From Burkholderiales bacterium (GTDB lineage: Bacteria; Pseudomonadota; Gammaproteobacteria; Burkholderiales; Burkholderiaceae_C), in NCBI GenBank assembly GCA_947446855.1, contig CANFIH010000016.1, forward strand, positions 1-39,622: DNA of 39,622 nt, read 5' to 3'. How positions within the stretch are numbered: the stretch's first letter is position 1; every line of letters starts with the position of its first letter. Made by a program: the position numbers and the translations under genes. This document shows, piece by piece, positions 18,663-27,263 of this stretch. Below the pieces are notes generated by a model. That model saw only the letters and a program-made list of their open reading frames with translations, was not told the DNA's origin and made no database searches.

Positions 18663-20855
18663 TTATTTGAGTCTGTATACATACTTCACTCCCAAGTAAG
18701 TTACGCTCTGGCTGGATTGCATGGATACGGTAGAGTTGTCTGAATAGGCAAAGGGCACGCCCGCGTTGCCCCATGTCCATTCATCGAATGTTGTGTTCTG
18801 GTGCACCAGGTCAACACGCACATCCGAATTTTTATCAAGTGCGTACTTGCCAAACAGCTTCAACGACAGCATGCGGTAGCTCACATCGGGCAATACGCCT
18901 GCTGCAGCTGTGTTGCCTGAGGCCAGGCCGTAGTGGTTGCGATCGTCCAGATAGTTCAGGTCCACGCCCACATCAATCTTGCCGCTCAATTTGCCAACCA
19001 AGCCAACACCTACATTGGTGCTGGTGTTATCAATACGAGCTATGTAGCCGGCATTGTGGTCCACGTTGACGCCTTGCTGGTTGTAGTTGACAAAGCCGGT
19101 GGCCTTCCAGGTGTCGGACACAGCGTAGCTCGCATCCACACCATAAGCCGACATGCTCGTTCCGTGCAAACCTTTGGTGGTGGGTGCTGAATAGATGTCC
19201 TCGCCATTTTCCAAAGAGAACTGCAAAGACAACTTCTCGCTGGCTGCCCAGTCAACCATCACACGGACCTTGTCACGCTCGCGGTCCATCATGGTCGTGG
19301 GGAATACGCCGGTGACGTTATAGGCATCGGCCCAGCGCATGGTTTGGTAGGTGAGCGGATAGGTGGTGTTAGTGCTACCCAAATTAATCCAGTGGCTGCC
19401 ATCACGCATGCTTTGCAGGTAGGCAATGGAAGCGTTCACCGTTTCAGAGAAAGGCTTGCGCAACTCCAAACGATAAACCTGCTCGCTGGTTTTTTCCCGG
19501 ACAGAGGTGAGGGAGCCTGGTGCAATGGTCAGCTCCGTGCTGCCTACACCAGGCACATTGCGCTTTACCCAATTGAAGTCATAACCCAACGTGCCACGAA
19601 AATTTTCGGGGAACACATAAGTGGCTTCGGCTTTGCTATTGGCTTTTTGCGAAGTGTTGGTGGCATTGGAGTACGTACCGCCATATAACGCGTGGGGCGT
19701 GCTGTCTTTGACATCTTCAAAGCGCACGTTGGCTAGGAACGATAGCTTGGAGATGGGGCGTGCCGTGATGCCCACCTGGGTCAAAGTGGTGTCCACCGCG
19801 CCATTGAGGCTTGCGGGCAATCCTGCGCCCGCCGTCAGGCCCATGCCGGCAAAGCTTTCGTTTTGCCTGGCATGCGTTTCCGCGTAGTTGAAAGTGGCCT
19901 GCACCTTGGGCGTAAGGCGGTAGTTACCAGACAGATAGAACTGGTATGCCTGGTTATCCGGTGCCAGCGCGACGGGTTGTGTGAGCAAGCCACCCAGGGT
20001 GTTGGCACCGCTACCTGAGCTAAACGCGGAGCCGGCCGTATCAAACAAGTTGCCGTTGATGGAACTCACGCGCATGGAGCCGTTGTCGTTCTGGTAGGCC
20101 GACATGTAGTAACCGGCTGTCAGGCTGTAGTCCGCTCCAATCAGGTGGGCCTTGGCTTCCAACTGGGTGGAGGTGGAATTAATGGGCTCGGCAAGCATCA
20201 GCAGAGCGCCGCTCAATGTTGGGCAGGTAGCACCTGGAACCGAAGGGGAGCAATAGCCACCTACACCGGTAGGGCGCGCGCCATCCTTGTCTTCGCTCTT
20301 GAAGCTGAAATCGAGCAGCACATGAGAGGTAACCCAGTCTTCGCCGGACAGTGTGTAGCCCTTGCGGGTGATGTCCAGGTTTTGATTGGCACCCGTGCCC
20401 TTGGCAGCCAATGAATTGACCGTAAGCGCCGTGGAGCCAATGCCTGCCAGTCCGGTGTTGAGCGTGCGTGGATCGTGGCGGACTTGTTCACTGTATTCAA
20501 CGCCATATTTCCAGGAACCTTGCTTCTGGCGCGAAAAGCTGAGTTCACGGTTGTCAAGTCCCAGATTGCGACCTTCGGCATTGAGCCAGGTGCCAGTTTC
20601 GTCGTCACGTTTGATGACGACGAAGTCTGCCAGCAGGCCGCTGTCGTTTTCGCTCCAGCCGTTGTACTGGCCAAAGATGCCGCGGTCTTTGCGATCGCCT
20701 GCTACCACGGCAGCGCCAACGCTGACCACGGTGGTATCAGGCTTGATCAGCTTGGCCAGATCGTCGTCGGCCGCATGCGCCGGACCGAATGCTGCCAGTA
20801 AGGCCAGCACCAGAAGTTTCTGTTGAAAACCGAAATGTTGTTCGCGTGTGTTCAT
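18663..20855 (-). CDS. mtrB: MtrB/PioB-family outer-membrane porin of the decaheme conduit
   Basis: This is a 730-residue beta-barrel protein. The signal peptide ends AHA-ADDD (about 28/29), followed by the typical N-terminal region and then many alternating strands rich in Tyr, Asn and Thr with GY, NY and SY pairs, as in MtrB and PioB. It should sheathe the decaheme MtrA in the outer membrane and dock MtrC outside. The CXXC motif near the mature N-terminus of Shewanella MtrB is absent here; the only close cysteines are in YCSPSVPGATCP. The gene begins 15 bases after mtrA ends, so they are probably co-translated. The name rests on the decaheme partner as well as on the sequence pattern. Confidence 0.92.
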   Translation of the reverse strand: MNTREQHFGFQQKLLVLALLAAFGPAHAADDDLAKLIKPDTTVVSVGAAVVAGDRKDRGIFGQYNGWSENDSGLLADFVVIKRDDETGTWLNAEGRNLGLDNRELSFSRQKQGSWKYGVEYSEQVRHDPRTLNTGLAGIGSTALTVNSLAAKGTGANQNLDITRKGYTLSGEDWVTSHVLLDFSFKSEDKDGARPTGVGGYCSPSVPGATCPTLSGALLMLAEPINSTSTQLEAKAHLIGADYSLTAGYYMSAYQNDNGSMRVSSINGNLFDTAGSAFSSGSGANTLGGLLTQPVALAPDNQAYQFYLSGNYRLTPKVQATFNYAETHARQNESFAGMGLTAGAGLPASLNGAVDTTLTQVGITARPISKLSFLANVRFEDVKDSTPHALYGGTYSNATNTSQKANSKAEATYVFPENFRGTLGYDFNWVKRNVPGVGSTELTIAPGSLTSVREKTSEQVYRLELRKPFSETVNASIAYLQSMRDGSHWINLGSTNTTYPLTYQTMRWADAYNVTGVFPTTMMDRERDKVRVMVDWAASEKLSLQFSLENGEDIYSAPTTKGLHGTSMSAYGVDASYAVSDTWKATGFVNYNQQGVNVDHNAGYIARIDNTSTNVGVGLVGKLSGKIDVGVDLNYLDDRNHYGLASGNTAAAGVLPDVSYRMLSLKLFGKYALDKNSDVRVDLVHQNTTFDEWTWGNAGVPFAYSDNSTVSMQSSQSVTYLGVKYVYRLK

Positions 20856-20870
20856 GATTTTTCCATCATC

Positions 20871-21821
20871 TCAACGGAAGAAGCGCTGCCCGGCGGAAGT
20901 CGGGTTGTTGCTGCCGTGAATCTGTGCGTGGCAGCTCACGCAGGATTTACCCTGGGTAATCACCGAAGGATTCCACCAGCCGGGCGCGGTCAGTGCAGGT
21001 GCTGTGCCGTTGGCAAGCGATGGCTGGATCGGGCCGTGCGGTGTATGGCAGCTGTTGCAGAGGAACGGTGCACGTGTCTTGAGCAGGTTCTCTGCCGTGG
21101 TTCCGTGCGGGTTGTGGCAAGTGGAGCAGTCCTCAGCAACCGGCTGGTGGTTGTGCACGAAGGGGCCGCGCTTTTCCATGTGGCAGGTGTAGCAGGTCTC
21201 GGTGACGCTGTTGCGCTTCATCAGGCTGGGGCCAGTGGAGCCGTGCACGTTATGGCAGTCAGAGCAAGCCATCTTGCCTTCAGCCACCGGGTGGTGCGAG
21301 GGCTTGTTGGCTAGCGTGCGCTGCTCCTTGTGGCAGGCGTAGCAGACTTCGGCTTGCGTAGCTTTGTCACGCACCTTGTCTTTGGCCACGTGCACCTTGT
21401 GGCAGGCGGCGCAGGTTACGTCACGGGCTTGGTGGGTGCTGCCTTCCCAATGCGAGCGCTTGGAGTCTTTGGTGTGGCAGTCCTGGCAGGCACCGTTGCG
21501 CGCGTCTGCCGTAGAAGTCGACTTGGCACCAAAAGTAACGTCCGGCTTGGGCGGTTTACCGGAGCCTTTGTAGCCTAGGTGGTCTTTGCTGGGGCCGTGG
21601 CAGTTGGTGCAGCTGGGTGTGCGCGTATCGGCAGTGGTGCCATGTCGCGTTTTGCCGATGGCGAGTAACTCAGGGCCGTCCGAATCGTCGTGGCAGGCAG
21701 TGCACGCGGCATCACCTTTGAGGACCAGGTCTTGCGGTGCGTCCGCCGCCAACGCCGAAGCAGCGCACGTGAGCGCTCCGACGGCCACACACCACGTTAA
21801 TAACTTTCGCAAGAGCTTCAT
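20871..21821 (-). CDS. mtrA: Periplasmic decaheme cytochrome c, MtrA/DmsE family
   Basis: The 316-residue protein has a signal peptide ending SALA-AD (about 25) and ten CXXCH sites at 40, 71, 112, 137, 160, 186, 210, 232, 255 and 294. The even spacing and the many extra histidines (HHPVAEGK, HNHQPVAED) for bis-His ligation are characteristic of MtrA, PioA and DmsE. No DMSO reductase genes lie nearby, and mtrB and mtrC follow directly, so the MtrA role is favoured. It would thread through the MtrB barrel as a heme wire, taking electrons from periplasmic cytochromes to MtrC. A 61-base gap separates it from the upstream b/c cytochrome gene. Confidence 0.94.
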   Translation of the reverse strand: MKLLRKLLTWCVAVGALTCAASALAADAPQDLVLKGDAACTACHDDSDGPELLAIGKTRHGTTADTRTPSCTNCHGPSKDHLGYKGSGKPPKPDVTFGAKSTSTADARNGACQDCHTKDSKRSHWEGSTHQARDVTCAACHKVHVAKDKVRDKATQAEVCYACHKEQRTLANKPSHHPVAEGKMACSDCHNVHGSTGPSLMKRNSVTETCYTCHMEKRGPFVHNHQPVAEDCSTCHNPHGTTAENLLKTRAPFLCNSCHTPHGPIQPSLANGTAPALTAPGWWNPSVITQGKSCVSCHAQIHGSNNPTSAGQRFFR

Positions 21822-21882
21822 ATCGTTCTTTCCTAACTGTGCACCCCGCGAATACGGGGTGCCGCTTACTCTTAACTAACCT

Positions 21883-23889
21883 CTACACATGCAGGCTGGT
21901 CACAAACCCGTTGACGACCAGCACCAACAACGTCAAACCAGCAGCAATCAGTACCAGGCCCAGGATCTTGGATCGACGGGTCATGGGTTGTGATGGACCA
22001 TCCACCAGCAACTTCTCCAGTTCACCCGAGTCCAGCAGGCGCTGGTATTGGGCCGGGTGGTCTGCGCGGAACTCTTCCAGGGACTGCAGGCCGGTGAACA
22101 TGACGATGTCAGGCGGTGGCAGCTTGTCCGGGCGGAAGTGGTTGTTGAAGAAGTGCACGGTGAACAGGAACACTGCCGCAAGGAAGGCTTCTTCGCCGTG
22201 CACCACGGTCGCGATGTTGAAGATCCAGCCTGGCAGGAACTTGGCAGTGATGGTCGGGAAGGCCAGCATGATGCCGCTGCTACCAATGATGGACACACCC
22301 CAGAACACGGCCCAGTAGTCGAACTTCTCAAAGTAGGTCCAGCGCTCGAAGCGGGGCTTGGGGCCCATGCCCAGGAACCACTTGAACATGCCAACGCAGT
22401 CAGACAGGTCCTTCCAGTTGGGGATCAGCGAGTTGGGGCCGAACCAGCGGAAGGTCTTGTCGCGCAGCAGGCTTTGCATCACATACACAAAGTGGATGGC
22501 GAAGATGCCGATAAACATCGAGGCCGCCACGCGGTGGATGATGGCCAGGCCATGTGTACCACCCAGCATGGACGCCACCACAGGTGCCCACTTGGTCTGC
22601 GAGAACAGCGCCGAGGTTCCCGTCAACACCAGGGTCATGGTGATCAGGGCGAAGGCCAGGTGGGCAATGCGCCAGCCCACCGGGAAGCGTTGGAAGAACT
22701 TCTGTTCCTGGACGATGCCGTCAGTGCGCACATGCGGCACGGCGACGTGTGACTTGCGGTCCTGCCATTCGCGGTAGTACCACAGGCCGGAGTGTGCCCA
22801 GAAGAAGGCAAACACCAGAATCAGCAGGCCTTGCATGAACTTGGTAACGATCCACATTTGCGGGTACTTGGCAAAGTCGTGTGCGTTGGCGTGGGGCCCA
22901 AAGCTCACAAAGCCTTCGGTGGCCAGCTCACGCTTTTTGCCGTCATGGCAAGCCTGGCAAGTCTTGAGGCGGTTGGCCACATTGATCTTGGACTTGGGGT
23001 CGCTGGCGGGCAGGATGTCATGGCTACCGTGGCAGTTGTAGCACTTGGCCGTGTCCGCACCGCCGAGCTTGTTGGCCTGACCGTGGTAGGTGTCGCGATA
23101 CGAAGCCAGGTTGTCCTTGTGGCAGCTGCCGCACTCTTCCGTCACCAGCAGCTTGAAACTGTTGAGCGAGGTGTTGGTGATCTCGTGCGTGGTGTGGCAG
23201 TTAATGCACACCGGGGCTTTGTCATTCTTTTTGTCCAGCAACTCGGTGCCGTGGATCGACGCGGAGTAGGTCTCCAGTTGGTCGTCGTGGCAGCTACCGC
23301 ACAGCTGTGGCACATCTCTGCGCCATTCAGCATATTGCGCGCTGGTTTTGTCCGCAGGCACATTGAAAGCGTGGGTGTCGTGACACTGGGTGCAACTGGC
23401 CTTGGGCAGGGAGGGTGTGTCTTTGTCAGGCTGGGCGTGGAACGACTTTTTGTAAGCCTCTACGTTTTTGACCACTGTCTCAAGCCGTGGCTTGTCTGCG
23501 CCTACGCCGGCTTTCTTGGCCTCTTCCCACAGTCCTTCATGGCAGCTTGCGCAGTCAGGCGACTTGGCAGTGCTTCTTTGGTGGGGAGCGGCGCTGTCCA
23601 CAATGTCGGTATGGCAAGCCACGCACTGCATCTTGGCATGCACGCTCTTGCCAAACTTGTCATTGCTGACGCCCTTGACGGTGTGCTTGTCGCCACCGAT
23701 GCCGGGCATTTCAATCTTGCCCTTCTTGCTGTCGTGGCAAGTCAGGCAGGTGCCGTTGTCTAGCTTGGGTTCAGCTGCCACAACCTTTGCTGCAGCACCG
23801 CTGGCAGCTAGAGCCGGAAGAGCCGTTAGCACTCCGAACAGACTAATTAAGGATGCCAGTATCCAGAGTGTTAAACGACTTTTATGCAT
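21883..23889 (-). CDS. Inner-membrane nonaheme c / b-type cytochrome fusion (CbcL-like quinol oxidoreductase)
   Basis: This 668-residue fusion has two parts. After a signal or anchor (about 8-29) a periplasmic domain holds nine CXXCH sites (48, 89, 113, 166, 197, 228, 253, 283, 311). Residues 346 to 662 then carry about six membrane helices with histidines placed for b-heme binding (H366, H410, H452, H466, H579), like the cytochrome b subunits of formate dehydrogenases and hydrogenases. Nine c hemes plus such a b domain is the layout of Geobacter CbcL, a quinol oxidase for metal respiration. Here it would replace the tetraheme CymA found in Shewanella, oxidising menaquinol or ubiquinol and feeding MtrA or the monoheme cytochrome. 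The domain plan is seen; the function is inferred. Confidence 0.9.
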   Translation of the reverse strand: MHKSRLTLWILASLISLFGVLTALPALAASGAAAKVVAAEPKLDNGTCLTCHDSKKGKIEMPGIGGDKHTVKGVSNDKFGKSVHAKMQCVACHTDIVDSAAPHQRSTAKSPDCASCHEGLWEEAKKAGVGADKPRLETVVKNVEAYKKSFHAQPDKDTPSLPKASCTQCHDTHAFNVPADKTSAQYAEWRRDVPQLCGSCHDDQLETYSASIHGTELLDKKNDKAPVCINCHTTHEITNTSLNSFKLLVTEECGSCHKDNLASYRDTYHGQANKLGGADTAKCYNCHGSHDILPASDPKSKINVANRLKTCQACHDGKKRELATEGFVSFGPHANAHDFAKYPQMWIVTKFMQGLLILVFAFFWAHSGLWYYREWQDRKSHVAVPHVRTDGIVQEQKFFQRFPVGWRIAHLAFALITMTLVLTGTSALFSQTKWAPVVASMLGGTHGLAIIHRVAASMFIGIFAIHFVYVMQSLLRDKTFRWFGPNSLIPNWKDLSDCVGMFKWFLGMGPKPRFERWTYFEKFDYWAVFWGVSIIGSSGIMLAFPTITAKFLPGWIFNIATVVHGEEAFLAAVFLFTVHFFNNHFRPDKLPPPDIVMFTGLQSLEEFRADHPAQYQRLLDSGELEKLLVDGPSQPMTRRSKILGLVLIAAGLTLLVLVVNGFVTSLHV

Positions 23890-23949
23890 ATAGTTAAACT
23901 TTTTTTGCCAAGCTAGGCAGTTAAAACAAAGGTGTTTTAGTTGCGCGGA

Positions 23950-24318
23950 CTATTGCGAAAGAATCCACTGGGCCAGGTTCTTCAGCGCCTTGGCATCTTT
24001 GGTATCAATGATCTTGTGGTCTTCTTCGGTGCCGTCTTCCAGCTTCACTTTGTTGCCGCTGGTGATGTTGTGGATGATTTTTTCTTCGCCTTCAGCTTTG
24101 CCCTTGTACTTGGCGGCCACCTTCTTGTACGAAGGACCTTTTTTGGTCTTGTCGATGGCGTGGCATTTGAAGCAATCGTTCTTCTTGGCCAAAGCCATGG
24201 CGCCATCTGCATCGATGTCGGCAGCCATTGCGGAGCCGGACATACCGAGGAACGCGGCCATAGCCAAGGGAGCCATGAGGGCCGACAGCTTGAAGGAGGT
24301 AGGTGCGCTGAATGTCAT
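23950..24318 (-). CDS. Small monoheme cytochrome c, class I fold, without a distal methionine
   Basis: This is a 122-residue secreted cytochrome. The signal peptide ends SAMA-AD (about 32), and a single CXXCH lies at 49-53 followed by GPSYKKVAAKYKGK, as in c551/c552-type proteins. There is no methionine after the heme site. Where the Met ligand would normally sit (before the C-terminal helix ALKNLAQWIL) the sequence is EEDHKII, so H101, or H83, may be the second ligand. The ATG at 24318 gives a normal signal peptide; a TTG further upstream is less likely. It is the first gene of the cytochrome series and is a plausible periplasmic shuttle, comparable in position to MtoD of iron oxidisers. Confidence 0.87.
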   Translation of the reverse strand: MTFSAPTSFKLSALMAPLAMAAFLGMSGSAMAADIDADGAMALAKKNDCFKCHAIDKTKKGPSYKKVAAKYKGKAEGEEKIIHNITSGNKVKLEDGTEEDHKIIDTKDAKALKNLAQWILSQ

Positions 24319-24583
24319 GAATGTGTCTTTCTGAAGCAAGCTTCCAGATAGGGTTTACGGAAATTTACAGTCTGGACATTGTCGCTACTGGAAAACCCGC
24401 GCCACATAGGAAGGCGCCGAATCTAGGCGTAGGAAAATTCCTATTCGGACTCAGGCATTCCCTCAATCCACAAATATTGATCTGCGACAAGTCCCGCATG
24501 CAGGAGATCGCGTAGCCTGGCTTTTCGCTGGCTAACTTCCTGCCGCCATTGCGGCGTGCAGGACGGCTTGCAACCCTCCCGGG
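24319..24583 (-). promoter_or_regulatory. Probable promoter region of the cytochrome operon
   Basis: These 265 bases between the response-regulator stop and the first cytochrome gene contain no gene. They are less GC-rich than the surroundings and hold a perfect palindrome (24430-24443), a second TAGGAA half-site (24407-24412) and a bulged hairpin just after the regulator stop (24539-24563). I could not fix a -35/-10 pair. Confidence 0.55.
24430..24443. promoter_or_regulatory. Palindrome TAGGAA-AA-TTCCTA, candidate response-regulator site
   Basis: This is a perfect 14-base inverted repeat 112 bases upstream of the cytochrome start. NarL/FixJ-type regulators often bind such 7+7 palindromes, and one is encoded immediately upstream. 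A half-site TAGGAA lies 23 bases away at 24407. Confidence 0.5.
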
Positions 24584-25222
24584 CTACAGATCGGTTAACT
24601 TCTGATCGATCGCGTAGCGGACCAAATCCACCTGCGTCGACATATTCATCTTTGCGAGGATGTGCGTTTTGTGTGTGCTGACGGTTTTCACACTCAGGGA
24701 CAATTCTTCGGCAATGGCTGTCAAAGCCTCGCCCCGCACGATGTGACGGAAAACCTCAAATTCGCGGTCGGTCAGCAGGGTATGGGGCAGGTTCTGGCTT
24801 TGCGGGGATATATCACCCGCCAGCAGTTCGGCCACCTTGGGGCTGATGTACATGCCGCCTGCAACCACCCGGCGCATGGCCGGTAGCAACATGTCGGTGT
24901 CGCCTTCCTTGGAGATATAGCCCGAGGCACCGGCACGGATGGCGCGCACGGCGTATTGTTCCTCCGGGTGCATGCTAAATATCAGAATGGGTAGTTTGGG
25001 ACGCTCGGCCTTGACCAGCTTGATCAGCTCCAGTCCATTGCGCCCCGGCATGGAGATATCCAGCACCAGCAGGTCCCAGTCCCGGGCGCGCACCTGCTCC
25101 ATCACGGCGATGCCATTGGCCGCCTCACCGGCGACCACCAGGTCATAGGTATCGGCCAGGATTTTGCGTAAACCGTCCCGAATAATGGCGTGGTCGTCTG
25201 CAATCAACACGTCTGCCGTCAT
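24584..25222 (-). CDS. NarL/FixJ-family response regulator
   Basis: The 212-residue protein has a receiver domain (1-120) with the acidic pair D9-D10, the phospho-acceptor D55 in LVLDISMPG, and the conserved Lys in YISKEG. A LuxR-type helix-turn-helix follows (about 148-205; LTDREFEVFRHIVRGEALTA then SVKTVSTHKTHI). It overlaps the sensor kinase gene by 4 bases (ATGA), so the two are a cognate pair. Because the only genes downstream on this strand are the electron-transfer cytochromes, these are the natural candidate targets. The stop is 265 bases before the first of them. Confidence 0.94.
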   Translation of the reverse strand: MTADVLIADDHAIIRDGLRKILADTYDLVVAGEAANGIAVMEQVRARDWDLLVLDISMPGRNGLELIKLVKAERPKLPILIFSMHPEEQYAVRAIRAGASGYISKEGDTDMLLPAMRRVVAGGMYISPKVAELLAGDISPQSQNLPHTLLTDREFEVFRHIVRGEALTAIAEELSLSVKTVSTHKTHILAKMNMSTQVDLVRYAIDQKLTDL

Positions 25223-27246
25223 GCCTGCACCTCTATGTGGGCTGCGATGTCTTTCATGGGTACGGTTACCTCTACGCGTGTTCCAACGCCGATATGGCTG
25301 CTGACAGAAAACGAAGCGCCAATGGCCGCGCAGCGTTCGCGCATGCTGACCAGCCCGACGCCACCGGCCGTGTTGTCACGGTCAAAGCCACGGCCGTTGT
25401 CGCTGATCAGCAGGAGCAACTGTTCGTCTGCGTAATGCAGGCAGACCAGCACCTTGCTGGCCTGTGCATGGCGCACCACGTTGGTCAGCGATTCCTGCAC
25501 GATACGAAACAGCGCGGTCGCCAGACCGTCTTCCGTCACCCGATCGGCCGCATGCAAATCCAGTTCGATCTGAATGCCGCTGTGCTTGAAAAACTCCTGG
25601 GTCTGCCACGTCAGGGCCTCCCGAAAGTGCAGGTCATCCAGCACGCGTGGGCGCAACTCTGCAGCAATGCGACGCACGGAGCCGATCGCCGCGTCCATTT
25701 GGTGGCGCATCTCATCCACATCGGCCACCGCAGTGGCCTTGCCTTCCTTCAGGCGGCTACCCAGCCAGGACAGGCTGAGTTTGAGGCCGGTGAGGCGCTG
25801 ACCCAGGTCATCGTGCAGCTCGCGTGAAATGCGCTTGCGCTCTTCCTCGCGCACACTTTGCAGGCTGGCGGACAACTCGCGCAATTGGGTGTTGACGGTA
25901 CGCAGGGCGGATTCGGTCTTGCGGCGTTCGGTCACATCGCGCAGCACCGCCGTCATCTGCATCTTGCCGCCAATCATGGAATGCGAAATGGTGGACTCCA
26001 GCGGGAACTCGACGCCATCGGCACGCAGCCCGAAAATTTCCAATTGCGGCGCCATGGAGCGCGAAAGGGTGGCACTGGCAGAAAAACCCTGCATATGCTG
26101 CTTGTGAATGGATCGCAGCCGCTCGGGCATCAGGATTTCCAATGGCTGGCCCAGGGCCCGCGACGCTTTCAATCCGAACATCGCCTCAGCCGAGGGGTTG
26201 AACATGATGATGTGCAGGTGCTCGTCCACCGCCACAATCGCATCCATCACCGAATTGACCGTGTGCTGGTAGCGTTCGTCGGCGGCACTCAGGGCCATGG
26301 AAAGTGCCTGCTTGCCCTGCAGCTTGCTCACCAGATAGGCGGCCACCAGCGCCGTAAAAATGCACACCAGCAACGCGCCCAGTGCAATGGGAATTGCTGT
26401 ATCCCGCCAGGAGGCAAGACTCAGGCTTTCCACGTCCGTCACGCTGATCAGCAAGGGAAAGCTCGACAGCTTGCCAATGGCAATCGACTCCCGGCCCGTG
26501 CGCTCGTTGCTTTGGTTGATCACGCGGATTTGCTGGGACTTGGTGGGCAGGTTATCGCTTTGCAATTCCGGTGCCAGCGTGCCGATCACGCTGTCACGGT
26601 GCGGCAGACTGGCCACCAGCGTGCCGTCCATCATGTACACGCCGATCGGGCGCGGATAGTCGATCTGTACCGTGCTGAAGGCGTGTTCAAAATCATCAAT
26701 ACTGATGGCGGCCACCACCAAACCACGCAACTGCCCACCGGGCGCCTTGAGCTTGCGCGCCAGGGTGAGCGTCCAGGTGTTGTCGATGCGGCTGCGCACC
26801 GGCTTGGCCAGGTACATAAAGTCCGGCCGTCCCTGTGCAAACACCTTGAAGTAATCGCGGTCAGCCACCGAAATGGGCTGCCCGATCAGGTCGCGCGAGG
26901 AGTTGACCACCAGGCCGTTGGCGTCCACAACAAAGATGGAACGCAGGTGCTTGAGCCCGGATACCCGGGAGCTGATCAACAGGCGTACCGGGTCGCTGTC
27001 CAAGGCTTGCTTGGCACCAAAAGAAGTGAGCAAACGTTCCTGAATGCTCTGCATCAGCAGGTCGGTGCTTTCCAGGTTTTTTTCGGTCTGTTCCATCAGC
27101 ATGCGCGTCAGGCTGATGGTTTCCAGGTGGGCGTGGTTGAGCTCGCGATCGCGCAGACCCCACAACAGAAAGCCGACCGAGAAAATGATGGCAACGATCG
27201 TCAGCAAAGCCAACAATCTCACGTACCTGACGGGTTTGAATTCCAT
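25219..27246 (-). CDS. Membrane sensor histidine kinase (Cache-like sensor, PAS, HisKA_3, HATPase)
   Basis: The 675-residue kinase has a first membrane helix (about 10-30) and a large periplasmic sensor of double-Cache type (about 31-283, with IFVVDANGLVVNSS and DRDYFKVFAQGR). A second helix (about 284-307) and a PAS domain (about 325-440) follow. The NarX/UhpB-type dimerisation domain has the phospho-acceptor H478 in SRELHDDLGQRL, and the ATPase domain lies at about 575-670 (DNGRGF). Such Cache sensors usually bind small molecules outside the membrane. The signal here is unknown; an organic acid or electron-acceptor cue would suit the genes it probably controls. The gene sits 17 bases after the tlpA-like gene and overlaps its regulator gene. 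Confidence 0.93.
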   Translation of the reverse strand: MEFKPVRYVRLLALLTIVAIIFSVGFLLWGLRDRELNHAHLETISLTRMLMEQTEKNLESTDLLMQSIQERLLTSFGAKQALDSDPVRLLISSRVSGLKHLRSIFVVDANGLVVNSSRDLIGQPISVADRDYFKVFAQGRPDFMYLAKPVRSRIDNTWTLTLARKLKAPGGQLRGLVVAAISIDDFEHAFSTVQIDYPRPIGVYMMDGTLVASLPHRDSVIGTLAPELQSDNLPTKSQQIRVINQSNERTGRESIAIGKLSSFPLLISVTDVESLSLASWRDTAIPIALGALLVCIFTALVAAYLVSKLQGKQALSMALSAADERYQHTVNSVMDAIVAVDEHLHIIMFNPSAEAMFGLKASRALGQPLEILMPERLRSIHKQHMQGFSASATLSRSMAPQLEIFGLRADGVEFPLESTISHSMIGGKMQMTAVLRDVTERRKTESALRTVNTQLRELSASLQSVREEERKRISRELHDDLGQRLTGLKLSLSWLGSRLKEGKATAVADVDEMRHQMDAAIGSVRRIAAELRPRVLDDLHFREALTWQTQEFFKHSGIQIELDLHAADRVTEDGLATALFRIVQESLTNVVRHAQASKVLVCLHYADEQLLLLISDNGRGFDRDNTAGGVGLVSMRERCAAIGASFSVSSHIGVGTRVEVTVPMKDIAAHIEVQA

Positions 27247-27263
27247 GCGCAGTTGCTAAGCGG

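Noticed and set aside
20871..21821. DmsE, the decaheme partner of a DMSO reductase
   Set aside because: The families overlap, but no DmsA or DmsB gene is present, and MtrC and MtrB genes follow directly.
21883..23889. CymA/NapC-type quinol dehydrogenase
   Set aside because: Those have one membrane anchor and four hemes. This protein has nine CXXCH sites and about six membrane helices.
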